Assembly (NCBI RefSeq): GCF_020360975.1
Contig: NW_025408676.1
Span: forward strand, 2,542,001-2,606,000
From: Hirsutella rhossiliensis
Lineage: Eukaryota; Ascomycota; Sordariomycetes; Hypocreales; Ophiocordycipitaceae
Length of the DNA: 64,000 bases
Direction: 5' to 3'
Of this stretch, positions 12,801 to 25,829 are shown in pieces. A program made the translations under genes and the position numbers. The notes under the pieces were generated by a model that saw only the letters and a program-made list of their open reading frames with translations, was not told the DNA's origin and made no database searches. Every line of letters starts with the position of its first letter. Position 1 is the stretch's first letter.

Positions 12801-15221
12801 CCTTCCTAATAGTCTTAAGAAGAGGTCCTAGACGAGGAAACGGAAGAAGAAACCGACGTTAAAGTAGTCGAGGATAACGCTAACTTCGAAAAAGAGGAAG
12901 CTACTAGATTAAATAATCTAGACGAAGAAGGAGACTATAGGAAAGCGGTAGAGCTAGAATACGCCTACCTACCTACGCCTCCTCCTATAGAAGAAGAAGA
13001 TCTAAAAGTAGCTTTTTTAGTAAGTCTTCCTATCTCGACCCTTAAGGGGGTAGGGAAGGTACCTCTCTTAAAGGATTACCCGGCTGCCTTTTTATCCTTA
13101 CTTCGAGAAGTAAAGGAAGGTATAGGGCCCGATATAGATACTAAAGAAGACTAACCTCTCCCCTATTTTAATCGTTTTTCTAACTTCTACCTAACGCTAA
13201 TAGAAGACGGTTCCTACGGAGCGTTTATAGTAGGCCGGCTTTTTAAGCCTCTATTAGTAAGGAAGGTATATAAAAGAGACCTCCTAGACCTACTAGTAAA
13301 CTAGAAGTAGCTAGAAAAACACCCCTTTAGAGACTAGTTTTTCTAGGCCTAGAAAGACTACCTAGCCTTATACGAGGAGATAGGGTCTTTCGAAGAGGTC
13401 CTTAAGGAAAAGGCAAGAGGAAAATAGGTCCTTAGCTATAAGTAGGTCTTTATCTATAAGACTAATAAACACGGCTTCCTTTAGAAGTATAAAGCCCGGC
13501 TAGTTATTTATAGGAATTAATAGGAAAAAGGGGATCTACCTACTAAGGCAACTACCCTAGTAGGGATATCTTTTCGGACCCTTATAGCTATAATAGTAGA
13601 ATTCGACCTCGAACTTAATTAGATAGATATAGTTAACGCTTTTATTAACTGCTTACTTAAGGAAGAAGAAGTTATCTATATACGACTTCCTCTTAGTTTT
13701 TAATAACTAGGAAAGGTTCTACGGCTTAGGAAAGCTTTATACGGACTATAAAGATTACCCCTTCTTTAGTAATAGCATTTAATAGGTTCCCTTAAAGCCC
13801 TAGGCTTTAAGAAAGTCCCTTAGGAACCGTATATAATATAGAAGGGTAAAATTACGGTCTTCTTCTACGTCGACGATATTATCTAGGCCTACCTAAAAGA
13901 GGAAGAGGCTACTACTAAGGAGGCTATACGAGGCCTATAATAAAGGTATAAGATAACTAGGCTAAGGGAGCTAAAGTAGTTCCTAGGGATATAAATCTTT
14001 TAGAATAGGTCCTAACGGACTATCTAGCTTACCTAAGACGCCTATATCGATAAGGTCGCTTATAAATTCCTCCCTAATTCCCTCGATAAGAAGCTTCCCT
14101 CTACGCTTATATTAAACGAAGAGCTTTTACCTAATCTATCCTTTTAAGCTAGGGAGTAAGAGAAATACTAATACTAATAGAAGGTAGGCTCCCTACTTTT
14201 TTTAGCTATTTCTACTAGACCGGATATCTCTTTTACGGTCTCCTAGCTAGCTAGGCATAACTAGAATCCTAGCCCTAGGCATTAAGAAGTAGTAGATAGA
14301 GCTATCCTTTATCTCTATTTAACGAGATTATATAGTCTACGCCTAGGAGGGCTAGAAAGGAAGAAATAAGCTATAGAAATCTTCCTCTATTTAAGCGATT
14401 CGTCCTTTATAGATAATTCCTTAGATAGAAAGAGCTTATAAGGGTATATTATATCCCTTTTTAGAGGAACTATTACTTAGAGAGCTTCGAAGTAAGCTAC
14501 CGTTACTATATTAAGTATAGAGGCAGAGCTACTAGCTCTTTTAGAAGCGTTAAAAGAAGCGATTTTCCTTAGCTAGCTACTAATATCGTTACGACTATAA
14601 ATTCCGTCCCCGTTAGCTATAGAATATAATAATATATAGACTATATAGATTCTTACGGAGGAAAATAGTAAGCTATCGACCCGGCTATAGTATATCGATA
14701 TATACTAGCATTAGTTATACTAAGAGGTCTAAAGGGGACTTATTTCCGTCTATTAGGTTCTAACGGTATTAATAAAAGCCGACGGTCTTACGAAGCCGCT
14801 ACCGAAGTAGAAGCTAGCTGTCTTTTTATAGTAAATTAAGCTAGAAGACGTTCGAGAAAAGCTATCCTTAGAAGCCCGCCTTAAGAGTCTACGAGAGAAG
14901 CTAATAGTACGTAGGAGGAAGGAGACGTCTATAGCCGAAAAGAGGAATTAGGACTTATCCTAAAGGAGGGCCCCTAGCTTAATTAGGACTTATTCTTCTT
15001 AAAGGCCCTCTTTTTAAGGACTTGTCCTAGAGAAGCCCCCCTTTCTTATAGGACTTAATTTCCTCCTTTTTTTTCCTAAAGTAGGTCTAAAAGAGCCTAG
15101 GGCTAAAACCCGGATTTCTTAAGTAGGGGAAAAGTATAGACTAAGACCTCCTCTATACGCTTACCGGCTTAGGTATTTAGCTTTACCCTTTCTATAAGGG
15201 CAGGCTATAGCTAAGGGGGTA
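9820..15221 (+). pseudogene. Copia-1 gag-pol pseudogene
   Basis: Reading the plus strand across frames gives the following. A Pro/Ala-rich gag region lies at about 10,690-10,870. A protease active site AILDSGASLD lies at about 11,364-11,393. Integrase follows, with an HHCC-like region, KTVECEYYS*GKTKRR near 11,905 and APNT*A*NGGAERLGG near 12,261. Reverse transcriptase has the catalytic box YVDD at 13,866-13,877. RNase H has SDSSFIDNSLDRKSL near 14,400. The polyprotein would process itself, reverse-transcribe the element RNA and integrate the cDNA. Dozens of in-frame TAG/TAA codons and lost ATG codons show it cannot be translated now. Family assignment is firm because integrase precedes reverse transcriptase. 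Confidence 0.88.
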
Positions 15222-15688
15222 TATCGCGAAGCGTGGCCTAATTTTATAGTTCTCGGAGATATCCCTTAGCACGAGGGACCTAGGAAGCTAAAAAACAGGT
15301 TCTAAGGAAGGAGCTAAAAGGAGGTATAGAGAGGAGGGTAGGGGCATAAGGGGAAGCAGAAGTAGCGATAGCTTCCTATAGAGGTAGCGAGAGATAAGAC
15401 GGATATACCGGTAACGGAGGAGAAAAACCGGTAAAAAGCTCGGTAGTTAAAGGGATATTAGTAGCTTCTTTAAGTAGGATCTTCTTTATTAATTAAGATG
15501 CTAGACGGGTATAAAGAGGGGCGTTAGATAGAGGAAAGAAGGATAATTAAGGCAATATAATAATTACTCCCCTACCGTAATTACTACTCCTATAAGAATT
15601 AAATCTCTCTGCCCTACCTATCCGACCCCTTACTTTTAATTTTACCTTTATATATTTTTATATACTTCTTATATCTCTCTTCGCGAGA
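15222..15688 (+). repeat. Copia-1 3' LTR (467 bp)
   Basis: It begins TATCGCGAAG and ends CTTCGCGAGA, a short imperfect terminal inverted repeat with its own start. The duplicated AGTAT follows at 15,689-15,693. It differs from the 5' LTR mostly by C/T and G/A changes. Confidence 0.9.
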
Positions 15689-15719
15689 AGTATAAACCTC
15701 GCCGCTTAAACTATAGACT

Positions 15720-17250
15720 AAATAAAACTAATATAAATTAATTAAGCTAGCCTTAATAGCTATAAAATAAGACCTACTACTAAAAGACTATAATTAAATA
15801 AGACTTAACTTAAAACTAAACTAAGATAAAGCTAATAACTAGCTTTAAACTATAACCTTAACCTAACTTATTAATAGTAACGTTTACTTTATTATTATAG
15901 TAGGAATAATAAGACCCCCTTAAGGTAGTATATAAGGTATAAGAGGGAGTAACCTAAGACTTATAAGGAGTATAAGGACTACTACTACTATAAGAAGCTT
16001 AATAATAACTAGCTAGGCCTAACCTTAAACCTAAACCGGAGCTAGTTTAGATAGCTAGCTTATAAGATAAAGTAATAATTAAGGTCTATACTAAGGTAAG
16101 ACTTATACTAGCGGCGGCGTAGAGGCATTTACTATAGCCTATATTATAACTATAGATTTAATTAAGGTTAAGACTAGTAATAATCTTAGTTAAGACTAAA
16201 CCGCTATAGCTATAAAAACGCTATTAAATAAAGTTAAGAGTATTAATAAGGTTAGTAGGTAATATAAAATAAGGGCGCTTTAAGGTAAGCTTAGCGCTAA
16301 GAGAACTACTAAGCTAAGACTTAGCGTTAAAGCTAAAGGGGGGTAACGCGGTAGTCTCTTATATTAGCTTTAAGATAACTATAAGTATAATAATAGTAGT
16401 AGACTCCTTAGCCTTAGCTTTAAATAGACCCTTAAACGTAATAGCTACTTTACCTTTACCTTTACCTTTACCTTTCCCTTTATTAAAAGGGGCTAAGGCT
16501 AGATTAAGCTTAGTAAGGTTAAAACCGCTACCCTTACTATTATAGTCGTTATTAGTAATAGGATAAAAATAGTTAGCGAGATCGTTAACCGCTATAAGAG
16601 TCTTTTAAGTAATTAAAAGTAACTTAAGCTTAACCTAAGCTAAGGTCTTAATAGTATTACTAAACTCTCTTAAGTATTTCTTTAAGGATTTATATATATA
16701 ATAGGTATTATCTATAAAATAAGTAAAGGCTAAGGTAAGAGTCTTAATATTTTTAGCGACTATAGTTAAACTAAGGGTAGACTTACTTAACGCGCCCTTA
16801 CCTTTAATAATAAGGGCCTTTTAACTAATATATATATAAGTTTCTAAAATAGTATAGTAAAGGCGCTTTTATACTAAGCCCTTTATAAGGAAGGGGCTAT
16901 TAACCTTAAACTATACTTAGTAAAAAGTATAAGTAGCTTCTTTACCCTTAAAAGTAATTTAAAACTTAGATTAATACTAAACTTAAACTATACTATAGTA
17001 AGGTAAGGTTACTTACTTAGTAATAAGACTAGTTAAAGTTAGCGTAAGCGATATATACTTTAGTTTTTATAGCTAATAAAGTTAGCGAAAAGTACTAAAA
17101 GTAAAACTAACCTAAGATAGGACTAAGACTAATACTTATAAGATTAGTTTTAATAGCTAGTAAAGAACTTATAAGTAAGCTTATTAATAAGGCGCTTAAT
17201 ATATATAAAATAAAGGATAGAGCGTTTTAATCCTACTATAGTAGCGACTT
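15720..17250 (-). pseudogene. Opposite-strand frame of unknown function, LINE B copy
   Basis: This stretch of LINE B corresponds by alignment to the minus-strand frame that I read in detail in LINE C (52,070-53,560) and as a plus-strand frame in LINE D. Its counterpart of the Lys/Gly-rich segment is the ACC-rich run at about 16,445-16,485 on the plus strand. Product unknown. I did not translate this copy completely, so limits are approximate. Confidence 0.45.
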
Positions 17251-18075
17251 TCTTATAAGGAGAGGGCTTTAAAGGAAGTAAGCCGCTACTACCTAAGTTA
17301 GCTTCTTAGTTAAATATAGTAATATAATAGTAAATAAACTAAATATAGTATAAAGGAGAACTAAGGATATAGAAATAATATAAGTAAGGAGCTAAGGCCT
17401 ATATAAGTAAGGACGAATAAAGAGGTAAGAGGAGATAAGAATAAAACTATAAGGGGAGGGTAGGTATATATATATATAAGCTAAGCGCGCGTAATTAATA
17501 ACTATATAATAGATAGTAAATATAGGCTACTACGCCCTTAATTAGGAAGTTATATAGCTAGATAAGAACCGATTTTTAATTAATAGAGCTAGCTAACTAA
17601 ATTTCGATTAGCTAGCCCTACTTAAGAGCGACCTATACTAGCGCTTAGCCTAGTAACCGGATATTACCTACCCTATTAACTAATAAACTAATAAGCTAAT
17701 ATAGCCGCTACTATAGCTATATAGTAGTAGTATAAGAGCTATAGAAAATAAAGGCGCCTATAAGCTAGGCCCCTTAAAAAGAGACTACTACTTATAACCC
17801 TAGGCTTAAGCTAGCGAGCTTAGGCTATAGCTGCTTAGGATAGTAGCGGCTATAGCTTAAAAGGGCCTATACTAAAAAGTAAATATATAAGAGAAGCCTA
17901 AAGTAGCTAGTATAAATTTCCTATATACTATAACTATAACCTTATTTAAGGCGGACCTATATTAAAAAAAGGGAGGGTTTTCCTTTAAGTACTTTAGTTT
18001 TTCCTTTTTATTTAATATTAAAGCTTTAGATACTTCTAGCTAGGTCCTTAGTATAATTTTAATAATAATAATATA

Positions 18076-19119
18076 AAAAACTTTAATTTCCCTTTCTCTT
18101 ATACTAGTTTTAATATAGTAATAGGCTAATCTTCTATACTTAGACCTTTTATAAAATTCCGGATTTTCTATTAATTTAATAGTAATAGTATTATCTATTA
18201 AATAAGAGGTATAATATTAAGAATCTTAATAAATAGTTCCTTAGTAATATATTTAAGAAGTATATTTAAATAATATAAGGAACGGTGTTTTCTTATTATA
18301 AATAAAGTAGCTATAATATACTTTCCTAATTATATAAGCTAATAAGTAGTATATTAATTATAGATAAAGTCCTATCCTATAAAGTAAGAATCGCTTATTA
18401 TTTTATATATTATTATATATTAAATAGGTTGCCGGTTATTATATAATCGGGAATTAAAGGAATAGAGCTAGCTTAGAATACTAGCTAAGACCTCTTAAGA
18501 ATACTAATATAACTAACCTCCTTTAAATATAAATATTAATAGAACTAAGATACTTTTAAATATACTTAAGGTATTATAGAATTCCTTAGTCTTAAAGCTA
18601 TATAGTAGCTTAAATCTAGTTTTAAAAGGTTCTTCTATTTAGCTATAATTATCTATATAAGATAGTATATCTACTAGTAAATAAAGATAGAATTATTAAC
18701 TTTAATACCTCTTCTATATACTAATATACTACTAATAAATTCTATTAAAAATCCTACCTTATACTCCTTTTTCTCCTTTATTATATAGTCTTATATAATT
18801 CCTTAATTTCCTAAAATTCCGCTTTTACGTATATACCTTAAGACTTTTAAGGTCCTTAAAAAGCGTTAGCTTTTTAAAGCTTCTTTTAAATAAGCCCTAG
18901 CCTCTAAGGTACTTATTTTAACCCTTAAGTTAAAGGGGGGAAGGTTAAAGTTAAAAGGGCCCTCTTTATATCTAAGCTAAGGTCCTAAGTTAGGTCTAAG
19001 CTTAGTCTTATTAGTAAGGGGTATATACCCTTAGTTAGTAAGGGCAAGGAAGAGTTTTCTACTTATATAAAGGAGAACCTTACTTAATTTATATTCTTTA
19101 ATAGTATATTATATACCCG
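18076..19119 (-). pseudogene. Old Copia-type RNase H relic, other family, host of Copia-2
   Basis: The minus strand near 18,100-18,170 reads DNTITIKLIENPEF followed by YKRSKY. This matches the C-terminal Copia RNase H pattern DNQGAI.L..NP.FH.RSKH. Upstream in the same orientation (18,170-18,780) are long, partly open stretches consistent with the rest of RNase H and the RT end, but I cannot place motifs there safely. The sequence is far more diverged from Copia-1/2/3 than these are from each other, so it is another family. The 18,880-19,119 part resembles non-coding terminal sequence. Copia-2 lies at CTAAT at 19,120, and the relic probably continues after 25,442. Confidence 0.55.
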
Positions 19120-19124
19120 CTAAT
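19120..19124. repeat. Target-site duplication CTAAT, left copy (Copia-2)
   Basis: CTAAT flanks Copia-2 on the left here and on the right at 25,438-25,442. This fixes both termini of the element. Confidence 0.88.
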
Positions 19125-19609
19125 TCTTATATAAAGAGATATAAGAAGTATATAAAAATATATAAAGGTAAAATTAAAAGTAAGGGGTTAAATAGGTAAG
19201 GTAAAGAGATTTAATTCTTATAAGAGTAGTAATAAAAGTAAGAGAGTAATTATTATATTCCCTTAATTATCCTTCTTTCTTTTATCTAACGCTTCTCTTT
19301 ATACTTATTTAGTATCTTAATTAATAAAGAAGATCTTACTTAAAGAAGCTACTAATATCCTTTTAACTACTAAGCTTTTTACTAGTTTTTCCCCTCTTTT
19401 CTAGCTATTACTAATATATCTATCTTATCTCTTACTACCTTTATAAGAAGCTATTACTACTTTTACTTCCCTTTATACCCTTACCCTCCTTTTTATACTT
19501 CTTTTTAGCTCCTTCTTCCTTCCTTTATACTAAGTATTTTTAGCTTCCTTAGTCCCTTATACTAAGGGATATCTTTAAGAACTATAAAATTAAGCTATAC
19601 TTTACGATA
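19125..19609 (-). repeat. Copia-2 3' LTR (485 bp)
   Basis: In plus coordinates it runs from TCTTATATAAAGAGAT to CTTTACGATA. It matches the right-hand LTR in length and sequence apart from transitions. The purine tract expected before a 3' LTR appears as its complement, ACCCCCTT, at 19,611-19,618. Confidence 0.88.
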
Positions 19610-22600
19610 TACCCCCTTAGCTATAGCTTACCCCTTAAAGGTATAGCTAATATAGCTTTAGGCTAGTAAGCGTATAAAGGAGGTTCTTAGCTTTATACTT
19701 CTCCCTTTACTTAAGGAAAGTAAAGGCCCTTTTAGGTCCCTAGGCTCTTTTAGACCTACTTAAGGAATAGGGGCCTAAAGAAGGGAAAGTCTTATAAGAA
19801 AGAGGGCCTTCTTTAAAGGGAAAAACCTAATTAAAATAAAGGGCCCTTTAAAAGGAAAAACCTTTTCCTTTTCTTTAGCTATAGATATTACCTTCTTATA
19901 TAAGCTATTAGCTCTTCTTATAGACTCTTAAAGTAGGCCTCTAAGAATAGCTTTTCTTAAACGTCTTTTAGCTTAATTTACTATAAATAGATAGCTAGCT
20001 TCTACTTTAGTAAGGGCTTTATAAGACTATTAGCTTTTATCGATATTATTAAAACTTAATAAATAGAAATAAGTCCCTTTTAAACTTCTTAGTATAACTA
20101 ATACTAATAGATATTAATATACTATAGCTAGGTTAATAGCTTTATATTTTCTATAAGAATTTATATAGTCTATATATTATTATATTCTATAGCTAATAGG
20201 GATAAAATTTATAATTATAAAGAAATAAGTAGCTAGCTAAGGAAAATCGCTTTTTTTAATGCTTTTAAAAGAGCTAGTAGCTTTACCTTTATACTTAAAT
20301 TTATAATAGTAGCTTACTTTAAAGCTCTCTAAGTAATAGTTCCTTTAAAAAGGGATATAATATACCCTTATAAGCTCTTTCTATTTAAGGAATTATCTAT
20401 AAAGGACGAATCGCTTAAATAAAAAAAGATTTTAGTAGCTAATTTCTTCCTTTCCTACCCTCTTAGGTATAAACTATATAATCTTATTAAATAAAGATAA
20501 AGGATAGCTTTATCTATTACTTTTTAATACCTAAGGCTAGGATTTTAGTTATACTTAGTAAGCTAGGAGACTATAAAAGAGATATCTAGTCTAGTAAAAA
20601 TAGCTAAAAAAGCAAGGAGCTTACCTTCTATTAATATTAGTATTTCTCTTACTCCCTTACTTAAAAGGATAAATTAAGTAAAAGCTCTTTATTTAATATA
20701 GGCGTAGAAGGAAGCTTCTTATTAAGGGAATTAAGGAGGAATTTATAAGCGACCTTATCGATATAAGCGTCCTAAGTAAGCTAGATAGTCCGTTAAGACC
20801 TATTTTAAAGGATTTATATCCCTAAGAACTTTAGCTCCCTTAGCTTAGTTATTTTATACTTTTATTATAAGCCTTTTATAGCCTCCTTAGTATTTACTTC
20901 TTCTTCTTTTAAGAAGGCTTAGATAATATTATTAATATAAAAGAAGACTATAATTTTACCTTTCTATATTATATATAGTTCTTAAAGAACTTTCTTAAAG
21001 CCTAAGGTTTTAAGGGAACCTATTAAATACTATTACTAAAGAAGGGGTAATCTTTATAGTCTATATAGAGCTTTCCTAAGCTATAGAACCTTTCCTAGCT
21101 ATTAAAAGCTTAGTAAAAGGTATATATAAATAACTTTTTCTTCCTTAAGTAAGTAGTTAATAAAGGCGTTAACTATATTTATTTAATTAAGCTCGAAGTT
21201 AAATTCTACTACTATAGCTATAAAGGTCTAAAAAGATATCCTTACTAAGGTAGTTACCTTAGTAAAAAGATCCCCTTTTTCTTACTAGTTTTTATAGATA
21301 ACTAGCTAGGCCTTATACTTTTAAAGGAAGCTATATTTATTAGTCTTATAAATATAGACCTACTTATAGCTAAGGGCTTATTTTCCTCTTACTTTTTCCT
21401 TTAAGACCTCTTTAAAAGACCTTATCTCTTTATATAAGGCTAAATAATCTTTCTAGGCCTAGAAAAACTAGTCTTTAAAAGGGTATCTTTCTAGCTACTT
21501 TAATTTTACTAGTAGGTCTAGGAGGTCTCTTTTATATACCTTCCTTACTAATAGCTATAGCTTAAAGAGCCGGCTTACTATAAACGCTCTATAAGAACTA
21601 TCTTTTATTAGCGTTAAGTAAAAGTTAGAAAAACAATTAAAATAAAAGAGAAATTAGTCTTCTTTTATATTAGGCCCTATACCTTTCTTTACTTCTTAAA
21701 GTAAGGATAAAAAGGCAGCTAGGTAATCCTTTAAGAGAGGTGCCTTTCCTACCCCTTTAAGGGTTAAGATAAAAAGACTAATAAAGAAAGCTACTTTTAG
21801 ATCTTCTTTTTATATAGGAGGAGGCGTAGGGAGGTAGGCGTATTCTAGCTCTACTACTTTCTTATAGTCTCCTTTTTTATCTAGATTATTTAATTTAGTA
21901 GCTTCCTCTTTTTTAAAGTTAGCGTTATCCTTAACTACTTTAACGTTAGTTTCTTTTTTTATTTCCTTATCTAAGGCCTCTTTTTATAACTATTAGGAAG
22001 GGGGGATTTAAATCTTTTAAATTAGCTAATATTATAAGAGTAAGAAGGGCTATTAATCCCTCTTTTTATTAAAAAAGCTAGATTTATTAAAAATTATACC
22101 CTTAGTTAAAATAACCTTCTATAAAAAAGGAATTTAAATCTAAAAGATATTTATAGAATTATAATTAATAAGGTAACTAATAAAAGCTCTAGGATTAAGC
22201 TTTCTTTTCTTCTTCCTTTTTAGGTATATATCGGTAGTTATAGTATATACCTTATAGCTATAAGTATAAAGGTAAGCTAGTAAGGCCCTCTTTTTTATAA
22301 AGAGCTTAAGGGGTAATTTCTAGTCTATTTCTTAGGTCTTAATAAGGGTCTCTAGGTCCTTATAGTCCCTTAGACCCCTAGGGTCCCTTAGGGTCTAGTT
22401 TTAAAAGTAATAAGCAGTCTTAATAACTTCCCTTTAAAGGTTATATAGAAGCCTTATAGTAAGTCTTATTATATAGGCCCTTTTTATTATAGCACCCCTT
22501 AATCTTTCTACCCCTCTATTCTAAGCCTAGGTATTTAGTGCTAATAAAAGAGGTAAAATACCCCTTTTTAAAGCTATTTTAAGATATCCTTTATAAATAG

Positions 22601-24952
22601 CTCTCTATTAAATAGTATCTTCTTTACCTTATAGCTAAAGTAGGATTTTATTTAGTTAATAAAGTCTTAAAGGGTAAACTAGTTATACTTACTTAGGTAG
22701 GTCTATAAGAAATAAAGGAAAACTATCCCTAAAAAAGCATTTATAAAAAACATTACTTTAATAAAGCTTTCTTAGTCCTTAAAGATATTAGTTTAGTTAA
22801 CCTAATTTCCTTATATAGCTAGTTTAGCCGTAAAGGGGTTTATTTAGAAATTCGTCTTTTAGTCTTTTCTTAGCTATAGTATTTATATTTAATAGTCTTT
22901 AAGCCCTTTATTCGTATACCTTATTATAGGCCTAGCTTATATAAAGCTAAGGGGCCTAAGTAACTAAGTCGTATATCTTAAAGAAGGCTGTTTCCTTAGG
23001 CTACTAAAAGAAGGTCTTTTATAGTAGACCTATTCCTCTTAGTAAGGAAAGCTAACTTCTTAAGTAGTTCCTTCCTATAAATAAGTTAGAATTTAAGAAT
23101 AAATTAACTAAATTTTTCCTTAATAAGCTTAATAGTCTACTTCTTTTAGACTAGCCTTATAGGCTTAGACGTTATATCCTAGAAGATTCCTTCCTTTTAA
23201 AGAAGGTAGAAGGAAATTAAGCTCGTTAAAAATTAAGGGTAAAAAGCTACCCTTTTTCTTCGAAGAATTTATATAAATCTATTAGGTAATTTTATTATAA
23301 AATTCACCCTTCTATATCCCTCTATCTATATAGTTAATTCTCTAGTAATAAGATATTCCCTTTATACCTTCTTAAAGGACTAGAATCGTAAGAGTATATT
23401 ATAGATATTAAAGGAAGTACTAAAGTTAAGGATAGCTAATTTTTATAAGGGATAATCGGAGGGTCCTAATAGTTAGTCTTATTAATCTATAAGGAAGATA
23501 AATACTAGATTTACTATACTAACGATTTTTCCTTAAATTTATAGTAGCGGCGTTAGTTATTATTTCCTAGTAACCTAAATCTCGTTTATCTTCTTTTATA
23601 ATAAGGGGTCCTCCTTAAGAGACTATTATACTATTTCTTATAGTCTCTTTAAAGGGTTAACTCCTTTAGGTCGGTTTTCCTCGAAGACTTATTAGTAGTC
23701 TTCTAGCTAATAGGGCTTTTTATATACTTAGTAGGTAGGTCGATTCCTCCTTATATATTATCTCTTTAAGGAATCCTTATCCTTTTCTAGAAGGTTTACT
23801 TAAAAGCCCCCCTTTTTACCCCTTATTGCTAATTTTAATAAAGAGTTTCGATTTCGACTAGTTCCTTAATTTTTCGACTAACGGACTAAAAGGTCTATTA
23901 AGGAACTAGTTAGGCCGGTCTAATAGATAGGACCGGGCCTAGAGTAAAAGACGGAGCTAGGGCTAGGACTAGGGTAGCCGTTAAAGATAGGGTTAAGGCT
24001 CTCGAGGGAGGAGGAGCTAAAGGAGCAATAGCCGTAGTAGTAGTAGTAGTAGTAAGGGCTATAGTAATAAGGGCTATAGGTTAAACCGTCTAGGTTAAGT
24101 ACTAGCTATAAAGGAATAAGACTACTTCCTATTATACTTTAATAGCCTCTATATTTAGTTCCTAGCTAGCCTCTTAAAAGATAGTTAAATAACTATTACT
24201 AATAGGCTTTATTAGTAGAGATATATCCTATAGCTATTAGCCGGAAAGAGCTTCTATAAGGAAGTATTAGTTAGCTTCCTTAAGGATTTCTTCTTACTTA
24301 GCTAGCTATAAAGAAGCTAGTAGGTTCCTAGTAAAAAAGGCTCTTAGGTAGGCTATATAGGTCTTCTTAATATAGTTAGTTATATAGCCCCTTAAGGGAG
24401 CTATTAAGGTCTTAAGCTTTAAAAGCTACTACCTAAGAGTCTCTTCCTCTTAAAGAGAGATTAGCTTTATAGTACTAACGGATTCCGTTATCGCTATATA
24501 TATAGTAGTTAGTAGCTTTATCTCGTAGAAGTACTCCTTTCGGTAACTCTTATAGTCGCCTAAGGTAGTAGAAAAAGCTCTCTACTATATAGAGGTTAGC
24601 TTAGAAAAGAGGGAAGCTCCCTTTATAAATTCCGTTGCCTTAAGATAAAGAGGGGGCTTAAGAGGGTCCTACTTATTAGAGAAGACTAAATTATAAATAG
24701 TTCTATTTATATAAGCCTATAGCTCCTTTACCTACTTATCTTAATCTTAGGGCTTTATAAGAATCGTTTTATAAACTATAGGGACGGTAAAGGAGTCGTT
24801 TTTCGATATCGTTATAGGAGAGGGGTAGAAAAGTTAATTAAAAATCGGCTTATCTAGTAAGAGGGGTAAAAGGAAGCTACGAGGGATATAAGAAAGGTAC
24901 CTTTTATAGTAGCCGGAAGGTATAGGAATTCTATTTCTCCTAGGCTTATAAC
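19610..24952 (-). pseudogene. Copia-2 gag-pol pseudogene
   Basis: This is the reverse-complement equivalent of the Copia-1 internal region, with the same domain order when read right to left: gag (about 24,900-23,900), protease, integrase, reverse transcriptase, RNase H (about 20,400). The mutated catalytic box YINN (about 20,923-20,940) and stop codons in every domain show it is dead. Its mutations exceed those of Copia-1, which suggests more rounds of RIP or greater age. I relied on side-by-side matching to Copia-1 rather than a complete translation. Confidence 0.82.
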
Positions 24953-25437
24953 CCTTACGTAGAGAGATATAAGAAGTATATAAAAATATATAAAGGTAAA
25001 ATTAAAAGTAAGAGGTTAGATAGGTAAGGTAGAGAGATTTAATTCTTATAAGAGTAGCAATAAAGGTAAGGGAGTAATTATTATATTCCTTTAATTATCC
25101 TTCTTTCCTTTATCTAACGCCTCTTTTTATACCTATCTAGCATCTTAATTAATAAAGAAGATCTTACTTAAAGAAGCTACTAATATCCTTTTAACTACTA
25201 AGCTTTTTACCGGTTTTCCCCCTCTTTTCTAGCCGTTGCCGGTATATCCGTCTTATCTCTCGCTACCTTTATAAGAAGCTATCGCTACTTTTACTTCCCT
25301 TTATACCCCTACCCTCCTTTTTATACCTCTTTTTAGCTCCTTTTTCCTTCTTTTATACTAAGTGTTTTTAGCTTCCTTAGTCCCTTATACTAAGGGATAT
25401 CTCTAAGAACTATGGAATTAAGCTATACTTTACGATA
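24953..25437 (-). repeat. Copia-2 5' LTR (485 bp)
   Basis: The left end abuts the complement of the primer-binding region, CTAGGCTTATAAC (24,940-24,952). The right end is CTTTACGATA followed by the duplicated CTAAT. Confidence 0.88.
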
Positions 25438-25442
25438 CTAAT

Positions 25443-25829
25443 AGCTATATAAAGCTATACTTAGGGGGGCGTAATATACTATTTATAATAGTTTTAGGTA
25501 TATACTTTTTTATATTTTAAGCTTAGTTTTAAAAAGTTAGCTAAGAAAATATAATAATATTTTAACTAAAGTAAGGGATTCCTTTTTTATCTTAATAAAT
25601 AGACTAAGATATATATTATTAAATTTACCTTTCTATACCTTTATTTCTTTTACTATATAAAGGAGTATTTTAAAAGTTCTATTTAATAAAGGGCTAATCC
25701 TTATATATATCCTTATATATATAGCTTAAAATTAAGCTAAGAAACCTTATACCTATTTTATAAGGAAATATTACCTTCTTCTTTTATATAAATTTATATA
25801 TCTTTATTATTATATTATTCCTTATTATA
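25443..25829. other. AT-rich RIP-mutated spacer, probably old Copia remains
   Basis: No readable domain was found. The first 60 bases contain a G-run (CTTAGGGGGGCG, 25,461-25,472) followed by TAATATACTA. This could be a polypurine tract and LTR edge of the older Copia that hosts Copia-2, but I see no partner LTR. The rest is A/T-rich without a readable frame. Confidence 0.35.

Larger units (their letters stand above)
9353..15688 (+). mobile_element. Copia-1: complete RIP-mutated Ty1/Copia element inside LINE B
   Basis: The element is 6,336 bp with two 467-bp LTRs and a 5-bp target duplication. The internal order is gag, protease, integrase, reverse transcriptase, RNase H, which is diagnostic of Ty1/Copia. 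It is the best preserved of the three related copies (Copia-2 and Copia-3 share the family), with several motifs still readable. It is nonetheless dead: TAG/TAA codons interrupt every domain, mostly at former Gln and Trp codons. A purine-rich tract (AAGGGGGT, 15,213-15,220) precedes the 3' LTR. The normal TG start of the LTR now reads TA. Confidence 0.93.
4359..18075 (+). mobile_element. LINE B: Tad1-like LINE, full length but split by Copia-1
   Basis: This copy starts at the same poly-A/ACTTCTT 5' end as LINE C and LINE D and ends in a (TAA)n tail at about 18,060-18,075. Without the 6,336-bp Copia-1 and its duplicated 5 bp it measures about 7.38 kb, matching LINE D. In order it holds an ORF1 with a gag-like zinc knuckle (about 4,800-5,950), an ORF2 with APE-type endonuclease (GDFNI motif near 6,339) and reverse transcriptase (LDIKG near 7,664; SFTDDINI near 7,938, where the DD pair survives), and the opposite-strand frame (about 15,720-17,250). 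Copia-1 entered near the 3' end of ORF2. RIP stops are spread throughout. I see no clear target duplication for the LINE itself. Confidence 0.85.
19125..25437 (-). mobile_element. Copia-2: complete Ty1/Copia element, minus strand
   Basis: This 6,313-bp relative of Copia-1 and Copia-3 lies in reverse orientation, with 485-bp LTRs and a 5-bp duplication. Transcription would run from right to left. It is more heavily mutated than Copia-1: many CG dinucleotides still present there are TA here. On the minus strand the reverse-transcriptase catalytic box at about 20,923-20,940 reads YINNII instead of YVDDII, so both catalytic aspartates are changed to asparagine. A short GTA triplet run at about 24,035-24,051 lies in the gag region. 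Confidence 0.9.

Noticed and set aside
24035..24051. GTA triplet run as a CRISPR-like or regulatory repeat
   Set aside because: A short microsatellite within the gag region of Copia-2; no spacer structure.
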